64,000 nucleotides of DNA from Verrucomicrobiaceae bacterium (GCA_027486585.1 JAIXOU010000133.1:62001-126000), one strand, 5' to 3'; shown: positions 17,399-27,107, numbered from the stretch's first letter. Made by a program: numbers and translations. The notes: generated from the letters alone by a model not told the origin.

Positions 17399-18149
17399 TC
17401 AACCCTGGCGTTCCGCTTTCCGAAATTCTTCCAATTCCTTGCGCAACGGCTTCCAGTAGGCGCCGTCTAGGGCCTGCTCAGCTTGGCGCTCAGTATCTAG
17501 GCTAGGCGAAGGGCTTCGATGTCCTGAGGGGTTGCGAGAATGAGAAGCGGGCGCTGTTGGCTCAGATCGTGAGCTTGCATAGGGTAGTCGCTGGCGAGTG
17601 TGCTGAGTAGTTCCAGTGTGCGCACTTCATGTAGCCAAAACTTGATGAAATCGTCACTGGGAAAGTCTCTGTTTTCACGGTGATGAATCGCAGCCAGCAA
17701 CTCGATCATCGGCCAATCATTGCTGCGCTGCATTTTTTAGCCTGAACTAAATCGAGGATGCTCAGCAGGTTAAACTCAGCACCATGAGCATCGCCAAAAG
17801 TCGCACGCCGCTCCCATAGTGTGGCGAAGTCAGAGACACCACGCATCTTCGTCATCACATCTACTCTCATGCCTTCGACGCCCCGTGCCTGGCAGCGGTA
17901 ATGAATCGCATGACCTCGGGCAAGAGCTTCTGGATCAAAGCGCGGAATCGCTATGCGCTCAGCCTGCAGTTCAGTCAGCGCCGCGTGCATGCACACGAAA
18001 TTTGCGGCCTCTGCCAGGATGGCGAAGTCGATGACTTTGCTAACTTGCGCCGCGCCGTAAAACACGCAGGCCTGCCCGCCCATGAGCAGAGCCTGGACTC
18101 CATGATTCTGGAAGGTCAAAAGGACTTGTCGGATCGGGGTCGGGATCAA
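17399..18149 (-). pseudogene. frameshifted nucleotidyltransferase-like gene
   Basis: The protein is recoverable only by changing frame. Frame 1 (17706-18149, TTG start) gives LLMGGQACVFYGAAQ and ends DLVQAKK then nonsense. From a run of six A's (+ strand T's 17733-17738) the next frame continues MQRSNDWPMIELL, giving a smooth join AKKMQRSNDWPMI. That frame stops near 17505, and a third frame continues DTERQAEQALDGAYWKPLRK to a stop at 17399. This is the order seen in intact relatives. The nucleotidyltransferase active-site segment reads SKVIDFAIL, so the first Asp of the usual DxD is also missing. It is probably inactive. Confidence 0.7.
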
Positions 18150-18264
18150 GGGTGCCTCCTTGTGCTAGGTAGTTCGCGAAGATGATCTCGCTTTGTTCAA
18201 AGCGTTGCAGGGGAGTGAGGTTGATCCACTCCTGCCATTCTTCCGGCATTTGCTCACAGGTCAT
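18040..18264 (-). CDS. small protein paired with the nucleotidyltransferase
   Basis: A 74-aa hydrophilic protein with WQEWINLTPLQRFEQSE, then an acidic LDPDPDPTSPFD motif and a basic end AHGRAGLRVLRRG. I recall similar small proteins directly upstream of this nucleotidyltransferase type, so it is probably its conserved partner. It overlaps the partner's apparent TTG start by about 110 bp in another frame. It appears intact although the downstream gene is broken. A toxin-antitoxin-like relation is possible but unproven. Confidence 0.5.
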   Translation of the reverse strand: MTCEQMPEEWQEWINLTPLQRFEQSEIIFANYLAQGGTLDPDPDPTSPFDLPESWSPGSAHGRAGLRVLRRGAS

Positions 18265-18449
18265 CTTGAGATCAATCTAAAACCATGAAATAAAAACGCA
18301 ACGCCGAAGCTCTGCCTTGTCACAGTGTCATGTCACTTAAGCTGCGCGCTTCATGCCAGAACCACATCAGCTCCTACCTGCCGCTGTCACCGTTGGCCAG
18401 CAGCCGCGCACATTCGGCGAGTGGCAGCGCAGGGGGGCGTCATGGCCGA

Positions 18450-18545
18450 TCCAGTCGAGCACCACCAGATCATTCACGGACCTGGAGTGATGAGACGTCC
18501 ACTGGTGCAGCCCGGAACTGCAGGCACCCACGTTGGCCACTCACA
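18450..18545 (-). pseudogene. decayed fragment of a zinc-type dehydrogenase
   Basis: Minus-strand translation gives VANVGACSSGLHQWTS, closely matching VANVGVCGSDLHQWTS of the intact dehydrogenase (11974-13002). Without gaps, + strand 18481-18540 matches 12841-12900 at 46 of 60 bases, and similarity extends weakly to about 18450. The GHEFGG zinc motif has become DWIGHD, and neither end of the gene is present. It occupies a 385-bp gap that otherwise holds nothing recognisable. Confidence 0.7.
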
Positions 18546-18649
18546 AATAGACTGTCTTCAAAAATAAAGTTCGTAATATGTCACGCCCCCATGCTGCTTG
18601 TCGAAGATACCCAGTGAAATGAATCAGCTTACTCATTAATAATTAGATC

Positions 18650-19414
18650 ATGACAACCATTGATGCCAGACATTGGCGCCCGCTTTTTGATGCTGTCTAT
18701 GAAATGAATACAGCGATAGACCACGGAGACTTTCTGTCAGCTGTGGCCAGCGGTATGTCCCGCCTGATCCCGGCGGACCAAACAGTGATCCATATGCTGG
18801 ATCGGAAGACGCAGCGCATGGTGTTTCGTATCCTGCCGGAATGCCGTTACACCCAGGCGGAGCTGGATTATTATGCGGCCCATCCCGGTGGCGATCCGTT
18901 GGTGGAGTATTTTGAGAAAACGGGTGATCCCCAGGCTCGGCGCACATCGGACGTGATTTCCACCAGGGACTACCTCAAAACTCCGCACTTCATCCACTGC
19001 CAGCAGCGGCTGGGCTTTGTCCACACGCTGGCGCTGCCGGTGAAGATCAATGCTGACACCATCGGCGCGTTGAGCTTTGACCGGACCCAATCCAACTTCA
19101 CCAAACGTCACTGCGCGCTGCTGGACGCCTTTGCACCGCACTTCGTTCTGGCGTGGAATCGCCATGTCGATCCCTGGGCTGCGCCGCCAGAGCCGGTGGA
19201 GCCTGTGCGTGTGCGTTTCCAAAAACTAGGCCTCACGGTGCGAGAGGCGGACGTGCTGTTCTGGATGACTGAGGGCAAGCAGAACCCCGAGATCGCCATC
19301 ATTCTGGGCCTCAGCCTCGGCACGGTGCAGGAACACGTGGGGAATCTGGTACGGAAGCTGGGCCAGGAGAATAGACACGCCGCCACCGTGTTTGCTCTGC
19401 GCAGCATCGCCTAA
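18650..19414 (+). CDS. LuxR-family regulator with GAF-like sensor domain
   Basis: A 254-aa transcription factor. Residues about 15-175 look like a GAF or autoinducer-binding-like alpha/beta sensor (ADQTVIHMLD, then LALPVKINADTIGALSFDR). Residues 190-254 are a LuxR HTH: LTVREADVLFWMTEGKQNPE, LSLGTVQEHVGNLVRKLG. The HTH resembles the two sensor-less regulators at 5630-5998 and 6099-6485. It is followed after 101 bp by the giant surface protein gene in the same direction, an obvious but unproven target. The ligand is unknown. Confidence 0.85.
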   Translation: MTTIDARHWRPLFDAVYEMNTAIDHGDFLSAVASGMSRLIPADQTVIHMLDRKTQRMVFRILPECRYTQAELDYYAAHPGGDPLVEYFEKTGDPQARRTSDVISTRDYLKTPHFIHCQQRLGFVHTLALPVKINADTIGALSFDRTQSNFTKRHCALLDAFAPHFVLAWNRHVDPWAAPPEPVEPVRVRFQKLGLTVREADVLFWMTEGKQNPEIAIILGLSLGTVQEHVGNLVRKLGQENRHAATVFALRSIA

Positions 19415-19515
19415 GACCCCTCCCCCCATGCGTGGGGGATCGCACGATCTCCGAGTGCGCACCTATTGCTAGTATAGTTAAATAAGAATATTTCACTAGA
19501 CAGCCTCCCTCGCTT

Positions 19516-22500
19516 ATGATCCGCACACTCTCTCTCACCGCAGCACTCGCGTTGTTCGTCCGTTCCGTTTTCGCGGGCATCGTCGTCACTGGAGGAGGAC
19601 TCACGCTGGAGGGAGAAGGCGGCACCTTTGCGGCCAACAACCTCGCAGCTTCGGGCACTGCGTTCGCCAAGGATCTGCTGGAAGGCTACCCCTCTCACAC
19701 CATCCCGCATTTGAATGACGTCACCTATGGCAACAGCAACAGTTGGATCGCGGGTTCAGCGAACTCCTTCGCAGGCGTCAGTCTTGGCGCGACACCGGTG
19801 GCGGTGAATCGTATCGCGTTTGGTCGTGACAACCTGGGCGTGCAGACGGGTGATCGCATCATCGACACTTATACGCTACAATACACCACGGTGGCCAATC
19901 CTGATGCGTCCACAGCGGATGGAAGCTGGACCACCATCGGCACGCTGACTTACACAGAGGGCGGGCTGATCGCACTGCGGCATTTGTATTCGTTCACGCC
20001 GGTCATGGCCACGGGGCTGCGCTTGAAAACGGTGGCCGATGGCACCTGCATTGATGAGATCGAGATCTACAACTTCGACGCGCCCAACATCGCGGTGCAA
20101 GTGCCTGTAGGCACGGATGTGGACGAGGGCAGCACGGTGAACATTGGCAGTGCGGCCATTGGTTCCACCAGCGCCCTGAAGACGTTCACAATCGTAAACA
20201 CGGGTACGCAAAACCTGACTGGCTTAGCAATCACAAAGCACGGTACGAATGCTAGCGAGTTCACCGTCAGCGCACTCAGCAACGCGGCGCTGGCACCTGG
20301 GGGAACCCGCACTTTCACGGTCAGTTTTAAGCCAACGAAGGCTAGCACACGCACGGCGGCGCTGCGCATCGCAAGCAATGTGGCGGGGTCCAAGAACCCC
20401 TTCGACATCCAGCTCACCGGCACGCCCGTGTGCCCGACGATCACGGTGAACAAGCCCGCGACGACAACCGGCCTGACAAGCGCGGCCTTCTCGCAAACGT
20501 TTACGCAGACGGGCGGTGTCGCGCCCATCGTTTACAGCACGCCAGACGTCTTGCCCGCAGGCATCACGCTTTCTGCAGCGGGAAGGCTGTCAGGCAAGAC
20601 GACGCAGGTGGGAGTGTTCAACATCACCGTCGCCGCGACCGATAGCCGAGGCTGCACCGGCACGGCCTCCGTTTATACGTTAACGATCAATCGTGGACTT
20701 GGGCCGCAACTCGTCATCGAGCAGCCTGTGAACAACGTGGTGCCATCGGCCGGCACGGTGGCTTTTGGCGACCAAGTCTATGGCACCAGCATGCCGAAGA
20801 CATTTACCATCAAGAACACTGGCACCAGCGCGCTAAATGTGGCCAGCATGACCAAAGATGGGCCAAATGCGGACCGCTTCACCGTGAGCGCGCTCAGTGG
20901 CACCAGCAGCATCGCCGCTGGGGAGAGTCGCACGTTTAGCGTGACGTATCAGCCCACTGCCTTTGGCAGTAACACCGCCGCGCTGCACATCCCGAGCAAT
21001 GATCTGGTCACGCCGATCACTCAAATCAACCTCACTGGCACCAGCGTGTGCCCGACGATCACCGTGACCAATCCCACTGTCGTTGATGCGAACACGGTGG
21101 AGCCTTTTAGCCAAGCCTTCACACAAACGGGCAGCATCGGCACGACCAGCTTCACCACCACCAGCACTCTGCCAGCCGGGCTCACGCTATCCAGCGCGGG
21201 TGTGCTTGCGGGCACGCCTACGGAAGATGGCACCTTCGTTATCACCGTCACGGCCACAGGCGATCTCGGCTGTTCGGCAACCGGTGAGGCCTACACCTTG
21301 ACGGTGGTGCGTCCGCCGCTGTTAACAATCAGCGTGGAGGAAACCCTGGGGGTGCCATTGCCTAACAACTCGGCTGCGCAAGGCAGCATTCTCACCGGGA
21401 AAACGACGAGCGCCAGGACCTACACCATCACCAACACTGGCACTGAAAGCATCACGCTGAACGCTTTCATCAAAGCTGGCGATCACCCCGGCGACTTCAC
21501 AGTGAACCCTGCGAGCAGCAACACCATCAGCGCAGGCGGCACGGCTACCTTCACCATCACCTTCACGCCGAATCGTGGTGGGACTCGGAGCGCTGTGCTT
21601 CGCGTCAGCGGCAGCGATGGTACCTTTAGCAGCCCGGTGGATCTCTTGCTTTCGGGCACGGGTCTTGTGCCCACGATCACGATCACCAATCCATCCGTCA
21701 CCACTGCGACCACCGATGTTGCCTTTAGCCAAGTGTTCACGCAAACCGGTGGGCTTGGCTCCACCACCTTTAACATCGCCTCGGGCACGCTGCCCGCGGG
21801 TCTGTTGCTCGCTGCAGATGGCATCCTCGCAGGCACGCCGACTCGCACTGGGCGATTCCCCATCACGGTGCGCGCCACGGATGCTTACCAGACTTCGGTC
21901 ACCAGCGCGGTTTACACACTTATCGTCGCTCATGGCACGGGACCGCAGCTCGTGGTGGAGCAACCAGCGGGCACGAACGCGGCTACTACACCCAAGGTCT
22001 TGTATTTTTCACTGGATGATGAAGACGAAACCCCTCGCTACCAATTGCCAGCAGGGCTGCGAGATGTCACCGCGGTGGCTATCGGAGGAGCACACGCATT
22101 GGCGCTGAAGAGTGATGGCAGCGTCGTAGCATGGGGTGACAACCGCTTCCAGCAAACTGATGTGCCTGAGGACCTGAGCGATGTTCAAGCTATCGCCGCC
22201 GGTGCAAACTACAGCTTAGCACTGAAAGACGATGGCTCCCTTATGGCTTGGGGGGAACTCGAAGAGGGCACTCCCATCGAAGTGCCATCGGGAGCTGCCA
22301 CCGGTGTGGCCGCGATTGCAGCAGGTCCCTACTTCGTCGTCGTGGCCAAGACCGACGGCAGCGTTGTCGCCTTCGGGGACAATGGGAGCGGACAAACCAA
22401 TGTACCATCTGGCTTGGCGGACGTGGTCGCCGTAACAGCAGGCGACGAATATGCGGTCGCTCTGAAATCAGATGGCACGGTAGTGGCATGGGGAGCTAGC

Positions 22501-25500
22501 GGCGATAGCAGGACAAACGTGCCTGTGGGCTTAAATCAGGTGCAGGCTCTGGCAAGCGGGAGATACCACAGCCTAGCACTAAAGACGGATGGCACCGTGG
22601 TCGGCTGGGGATCGAATAAAGAGGGTCAGCTTGATTTTCCATCAGGCCTTACGGGAGTGAAGTCCGTGGCAGTGGCGGCAGAGCGCTCCTTCGCTCTGAA
22701 GCACGACGGCACTCTGATCACCTGGGGCAGTTCTGGGCTGCCGGTTCGGCCCATCCCCAACGTGCAAGCCTTGGTGGCTGGCTTCGATGCCTACCTCCTG
22801 CTGGTGCCTGTCGTGGACTTCGGCTTTGGCAAGATGGGTGATCCGAATCCTCCCGTGACACTCACCCTGCGCAACGCTGGCACTGCGCCGCTGAACCTGG
22901 GCACGATCACCAAGGCTGGTCCAAATCCTGAAGACTTCATCGTTGCTGCGCCGAGTAGCACCGTCATCGCCCCGGGCGCTAGCACCACGCTGGATGTGAG
23001 CTTCCTTCCCACGGGAGTAAGTGGTCGCTCCTGCACTTTGCACATCGCCAGCAATGACTCTGCCGCATCACCCAACAGCGTGCTGCTTAGCGGCACCGGC
23101 ATGACCAATATCGTCACCGTGCGCAATCCCGCCATCGCCACCGGCACAGTGGGGCAACCCTTTAGCCAGCGGTTCACGCAGGCCGGTTTGGTTGGGGTGG
23201 TTTATTGGAGCATGGGCTCGAGTTTCAACTACCCCACAGGGCTCGCGATGAATCCAAATGGCATCCTCTCGGGTGTGCCCGCCGTCACAGGCACCTTTTT
23301 GCTCTTCCCCAGTGTCCGGGGCCCGGATGATAACTTGAATGACGGTCCGATCTATCAGCTCACCATCAATGCCGCGCCTGCCGCTCGCTTCGCCGTGACC
23401 TCGCCCAGTGGAGACCCAATGCTCGCAGGGGATGCTGTCGATCTCGGCAGCAGTCAGATCGGCGTAGCCTCCAAACCGCGCGTCTTCAATGTCAGCAATG
23501 TCGGCCAGTTGCCCGCACCCGTGGGGCTCATCCGCATCACAGGCTCAAACAGCAGCGACTTCACGCTCACCACTCTGCCCGGCACTACCTCGCTCGCACC
23601 TGGTGCCAGCGCCACGTTCAGCATCGTCTTCAAACCCAGCGCTGTGGGTGTTCGCGCCACCAACCTAGAGCTGCCGGGTAGCGCTCTGACCTTCCCCATC
23701 ACCGGCACAGGATCGACCACGCCAGTCATTGATCCACCCGTGGTTTCGACGGCACCCAATCTCTCCGTTCAACAGCCAGTCAATTTCGGGCGCACGCACG
23801 CCAGCACCCAGGATCTCGAAAAGCTCGGCCTGAACATGCCGAAGCTGCTCACCTACACCCTGCGCAACTCCGGAACCCAGCCGCTCACCGGTTTAAGCGC
23901 GAGCCTCAGCGGCCCAGACGCCGCGATGTTCCGCATCCTCAGCCAACCGCCTGCCAGCATCGCAGGCGGCGGCAGTGGGACGTTCACGATGCAGGTCAAA
24001 CTCACCAGCCTTGGCAATAAGACTGCGCGGCTACGCATCCTCAGCAACTCGCCGAACGAGTCGCCCTTTGACCTCACGCTCGCCGCCACGGGTGCGGCAG
24101 TGCTACCGGCCAACGTCACCACCTTGCCAGCCAGCGCGATCACCCACGTGGATGGTGTCAATCGCGTGACGCTCAATGGCAGTGTCGATACCCTGGAGAC
24201 GCTCACCGAGGTCGCGTTCGACTACGGTCTGACCAAAGCCTATGGCTTGTCGAGCATCACCAATCCCTTGTTCACTGAGGGTGCGATTAACATCAGCGAA
24301 ACGGTGCGTGGCCTGCTGCCTCACAAGACCTACCACTTCCGCATTCGCGCCATCGGTGACCAAGGCAGCGCTTTTGGCAAGAACATGACCTTCACCGTGC
24401 CCAATCAAGCGCCCGAAGCTCAGACGGATGAACTCTACGCCGCCCCCAACGACCCGCTCACCATCGACGTCCTTCGCAATGATCGCGATGCGGATGGAGA
24501 CAAGCTCACCATCACCAGCAGAACCACCTTGAGCCCCAGCACGGCGGGCACCGTCGCTATCGTAAAGAACAAACTCGTCTTCACACCGAACCGCAGCTTC
24601 ACCACAGGCATCGCCACCTTTGACTACACCATCAGAGATGGTTTCGGCGGCACGGATACAGCCACTGTCAGACTGACCGCATTGCCCATCACCCTCACGC
24701 CTGCCAGCATCACTCGGCCCGCAGCCGGTGGCAGCTATAACATCTCCATCACCGCCTTCGCCACCCAGGTGACCGAGAACCTGCCCTGGCTCAGCGCTGT
24801 CGAAACAGGCAGCGGCGTGCACACCAGCACGGTGCAAATCACCCTGCTGCCTAACACTAGCAGCAAGGCACGGAGCGGACGCATCATCATCGACGGACAA
24901 ACACACGACGTGGTGCAAAGCGGTGTCACCAAGCCTTCCATCACACCCATGAGCAGCACGCCGCATGAGGCCATTGTCAGTGGCTTTTTCAGCCTCGCTA
25001 TTCCGTTGGTCGATGGTCCTGCCACCTTCACCGCCACCGACTTACCTCCAGGCATGAAGATCGACAACGTGACCAATCTCATCAGTGGCACCCCCACCAC
25101 TGCTGGCACTTACAACGTCGTCATCCGAGCGAGGAACGCCGCAGGCCCACTGGCTACCGACACCGCAGGCATTGCGGCTGCGACTGCTTCCTGCATCATC
25201 CACGTCAGCGCGTTGGACCCGAACTTGATCGGCACCTATCACGGCCTTATCTCGCCCAGCCAAGTGGCCTATCTCACCCCCAGAGTGAATGTCGGCGCGC
25301 GACTAGAAATCACCACCACCTCTGTCGGCGGCATCACTGGCCAGATCCTCGAAGGCAGCACCAAGGTCTCCCTCAAAGGACAGCTGCAAGCCAGCGTCGC
25401 CGACCCCGATCATCCCGTGGCCATCCTGAATCTCATAAGCCCAACAACGAAACGCCAAGTCACGCTGAACATCACGCTCGACAAGACCAGCAACACCCTG

Positions 25501-26415
25501 ACCGGAGCCTTTTATCTGACCGCCTCACCCGCCGCTAGAACACCTGTCGAAGGCTGGCGCAATACGTGGACCAATAGCACCCAAGCCACCGACTACGCAG
25601 CACTCCACACCTTCGCGATTGAAAATGTCTCCACCGAGCAAACCAGCCCAGATGGCTTTGGCTTCGGCAACTTCACACCGGCCGCGAGCACCGGTCTGCT
25701 CATCATCAAAGGCAATCTCGCCGACGACAGTCCCATCGTAAGCAGCACCTTCGTCGGCCCCACTGGCCAAGTGCTCTTCTACCAACCTCTCTACGCCAAC
25801 ACCGGCAGTTGCGTGGGCAGGCTGGACATCTCACGCGGTCCCGCTCCGCCGCAAAACAACAGCATTCTCGGCCATCTGAGTTGGTATAAACCCGCACCGT
25901 TAGCGACCAGCAAAGACCTCATCTATCGGGAAGGCTTCGGCCCCATCATACTCGATGTCGCAGGCAGCACCTACCGTGCACCAGGTCCAGGCGAGCGAGT
26001 GCTTGGCTTACCCACCGCCACGGCACCCGCCACCAATGCGAAGCTAAACTTCACCCTCGGTGGACTCGATACCGCACAGCCCACCAGCTTGGAATTTGTG
26101 CAATTGTTTAACATCACCAACCCGAGCCTAGACGGCCTAACCAATGTCGCATCCTTCACCACGAACGCCAACAGCGTGATGCTTCCTACGCTGACGCCTA
26201 GCAATGGTGCCTTCAGCGGCGAGTTCACCCTCCCAGGAGGCACGCCAGCGCTGAATCGCAAAGCGCCCTTCAACGGCCAGATCGTCCGCATCATTAACAC
26301 CGTCGAGACCACACGCGGCTACGGCTACTTCCTGCTACCGAAGATGCCCAGCACGGGACAATCCGTAAATTCCTCGCCCAAGCTCAGTGGCCAAGTCATT
26401 CTTCAGGCGCCCTAA
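19516..26415 (+). CDS. giant exported mosaic surface protein (choice-of-anchor D, RCC1, Ig-like, BACON)
   Basis: A 2299-aa exported protein: signal peptide 1-20; a discoidin-like jelly-roll (about 20-195); then alternating choice-of-anchor-D domains (FTIVNTGTQNLTGLAI type) and putative-Ig domains (LPAGITLSAAGRLSGKT type) to about 1560. An RCC1-like propeller (about 828-1095; blades like ALKSDGSVVAWGD) sits between the two halves of the fourth anchor domain. Further on are an FN3-like segment, a cadherin-like domain (DVLRNDRDADGDKL, about 1640), a BACON-like domain (about 1725-1805) and another Ig-like unit. A C-terminal module from about 1902 (IGTYHGLISP) is shared with the 1542-aa protein at 50503. 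It probably binds polysaccharides or mediates adhesion. Confidence 0.88.
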   Translation: MIRTLSLTAALALFVRSVFAGIVVTGGGLTLEGEGGTFAANNLAASGTAFAKDLLEGYPSHTIPHLNDVTYGNSNSWIAGSANSFAGVSLGATPVAVNRIAFGRDNLGVQTGDRIIDTYTLQYTTVANPDASTADGSWTTIGTLTYTEGGLIALRHLYSFTPVMATGLRLKTVADGTCIDEIEIYNFDAPNIAVQVPVGTDVDEGSTVNIGSAAIGSTSALKTFTIVNTGTQNLTGLAITKHGTNASEFTVSALSNAALAPGGTRTFTVSFKPTKASTRTAALRIASNVAGSKNPFDIQLTGTPVCPTITVNKPATTTGLTSAAFSQTFTQTGGVAPIVYSTPDVLPAGITLSAAGRLSGKTTQVGVFNITVAATDSRGCTGTASVYTLTINRGLGPQLVIEQPVNNVVPSAGTVAFGDQVYGTSMPKTFTIKNTGTSALNVASMTKDGPNADRFTVSALSGTSSIAAGESRTFSVTYQPTAFGSNTAALHIPSNDLVTPITQINLTGTSVCPTITVTNPTVVDANTVEPFSQAFTQTGSIGTTSFTTTSTLPAGLTLSSAGVLAGTPTEDGTFVITVTATGDLGCSATGEAYTLTVVRPPLLTISVEETLGVPLPNNSAAQGSILTGKTTSARTYTITNTGTESITLNAFIKAGDHPGDFTVNPASSNTISAGGTATFTITFTPNRGGTRSAVLRVSGSDGTFSSPVDLLLSGTGLVPTITITNPSVTTATTDVAFSQVFTQTGGLGSTTFNIASGTLPAGLLLAADGILAGTPTRTGRFPITVRATDAYQTSVTSAVYTLIVAHGTGPQLVVEQPAGTNAATTPKVLYFSLDDEDETPRYQLPAGLRDVTAVAIGGAHALALKSDGSVVAWGDNRFQQTDVPEDLSDVQAIAAGANYSLALKDDGSLMAWGELEEGTPIEVPSGAATGVAAIAAGPYFVVVAKTDGSVVAFGDNGSGQTNVPSGLADVVAVTAGDEYAVALKSDGTVVAWGASGDSRTNVPVGLNQVQALASGRYHSLALKTDGTVVGWGSNKEGQLDFPSGLTGVKSVAVAAERSFALKHDGTLITWGSSGLPVRPIPNVQALVAGFDAYLLLVPVVDFGFGKMGDPNPPVTLTLRNAGTAPLNLGTITKAGPNPEDFIVAAPSSTVIAPGASTTLDVSFLPTGVSGRSCTLHIASNDSAASPNSVLLSGTGMTNIVTVRNPAIATGTVGQPFSQRFTQAGLVGVVYWSMGSSFNYPTGLAMNPNGILSGVPAVTGTFLLFPSVRGPDDNLNDGPIYQLTINAAPAARFAVTSPSGDPMLAGDAVDLGSSQIGVASKPRVFNVSNVGQLPAPVGLIRITGSNSSDFTLTTLPGTTSLAPGASATFSIVFKPSAVGVRATNLELPGSALTFPITGTGSTTPVIDPPVVSTAPNLSVQQPVNFGRTHASTQDLEKLGLNMPKLLTYTLRNSGTQPLTGLSASLSGPDAAMFRILSQPPASIAGGGSGTFTMQVKLTSLGNKTARLRILSNSPNESPFDLTLAATGAAVLPANVTTLPASAITHVDGVNRVTLNGSVDTLETLTEVAFDYGLTKAYGLSSITNPLFTEGAINISETVRGLLPHKTYHFRIRAIGDQGSAFGKNMTFTVPNQAPEAQTDELYAAPNDPLTIDVLRNDRDADGDKLTITSRTTLSPSTAGTVAIVKNKLVFTPNRSFTTGIATFDYTIRDGFGGTDTATVRLTALPITLTPASITRPAAGGSYNISITAFATQVTENLPWLSAVETGSGVHTSTVQITLLPNTSSKARSGRIIIDGQTHDVVQSGVTKPSITPMSSTPHEAIVSGFFSLAIPLVDGPATFTATDLPPGMKIDNVTNLISGTPTTAGTYNVVIRARNAAGPLATDTAGIAAATASCIIHVSALDPNLIGTYHGLISPSQVAYLTPRVNVGARLEITTTSVGGITGQILEGSTKVSLKGQLQASVADPDHPVAILNLISPTTKRQVTLNITLDKTSNTLTGAFYLTASPAARTPVEGWRNTWTNSTQATDYAALHTFAIENVSTEQTSPDGFGFGNFTPAASTGLLIIKGNLADDSPIVSSTFVGPTGQVLFYQPLYANTGSCVGRLDISRGPAPPQNNSILGHLSWYKPAPLATSKDLIYREGFGPIILDVAGSTYRAPGPGERVLGLPTATAPATNAKLNFTLGGLDTAQPTSLEFVQLFNITNPSLDGLTNVASFTTNANSVMLPTLTPSNGAFSGEFTLPGGTPALNRKAPFNGQIVRIINTVETTRGYGYFLLPKMPSTGQSVNSSPKLSGQVILQAP

Positions 26416-27107
26416 CGCATAACGGTTTGCGCATGGATGGCATCGCATATCATCTTGAGTGAAGCTTCCAGGTTGCCATCGGCGGTTTTGAAAGCATCGG
26501 CATCAATGGTGAGCGGAGCGCCGAGGACAACGAGTGGTGCGCCGTATTGCGGGCATTGAATGGCTTGTTCTAAACTCAATCCACCGACGGCTTGCACGGG
26601 GATTTTGACGGCGTTTACGACCTCCCGCAGCTGATCCAGCGGGCTAGGCATGCGCTTTCCAGCAGCGGCGATGCCACGGCGCTCGTCGTAGCCGATGTGA
26701 TGGATGACGTAATCGCAGCCGAGGTCTTCGAGGAACTTTGCACCATCGACCATGCTCTCGCAGATCATGTTATCTCCCATGACCTTACAGCCAAAATCGC
26801 GCCCAGCTTTCACCACACATTTGATGGTCTCAGCATGAGCACGGGCCATGACGACGACGTGTGTGGCACCTGCTTTGGCCATCATTTCAGCCTCTAGATA
26901 GCCGCCATCCATCGTTTTCAAATCAGCAACGATGGGCACATTAGGGAAAGCTTTGCGCAAGGCACGCACGCCATGCAGCCCTTCGGCCAAGATGAGCGGT
27001 GTGCCGGCCTCTAGCCAGTCCACCCCAGCGCGCATGGCTAAAGCAGCCGTTTCGAGTGCTTCGTCGATGTTCGTGAGGTCGAGAGAAATTTGGACAATGG
27101 GTTTCAT
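26412..27107 (-). CDS. HUMPS/OMPDC-family decarboxylase or aldolase (hexulose-6-phosphate synthase-like)
   Basis: A 231-aa TIM barrel. The start is placed at ATG 27107 (MKPIVQISLDL), the natural beginning of the barrel; the frame is open to 27200. The catalytic beta-strand segment is VADLKTMDGG, matching the DxKxxD motif of orotidine-5'-phosphate decarboxylase, keto-gulonate-6-phosphate decarboxylase and 3-hexulose-6-phosphate synthase; the wording is closest to the last. No phosphohexuloisomerase, ulaD-type operon or methanol gene is nearby, so the substrate is open. Its stop overlaps the giant surface gene's stop tail to tail. Confidence 0.85.
   Translation of the reverse strand: MKPIVQISLDLTNIDEALETAALAMRAGVDWLEAGTPLILAEGLHGVRALRKAFPNVPIVADLKTMDGGYLEAEMMAKAGATHVVVMARAHAETIKCVVKAGRDFGCKVMGDNMICESMVDGAKFLEDLGCDYVIHHIGYDERRGIAAAGKRMPSPLDQLREVVNAVKIPVQAVGGLSLEQAIQCPQYGAPLVVLGAPLTIDADAFKTADGNLEASLKMICDAIHAQTVMR

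Noticed and set aside
17733-17738. Programmed frameshifting at the A-run of the nucleotidyltransferase
   Set aside because: A second frameshift near 17505 and a lost active-site Asp make simple decay more likely; kept only as an alternative in the finding.
24103-24966. 287-codon minus-strand open frame inside the giant surface protein gene, plus several shorter ones nearby
   Set aside because: GC-rich repetitive coding sequence leaves stops rare on the other strand; the translations are compositionally odd and unconserved between repeats.
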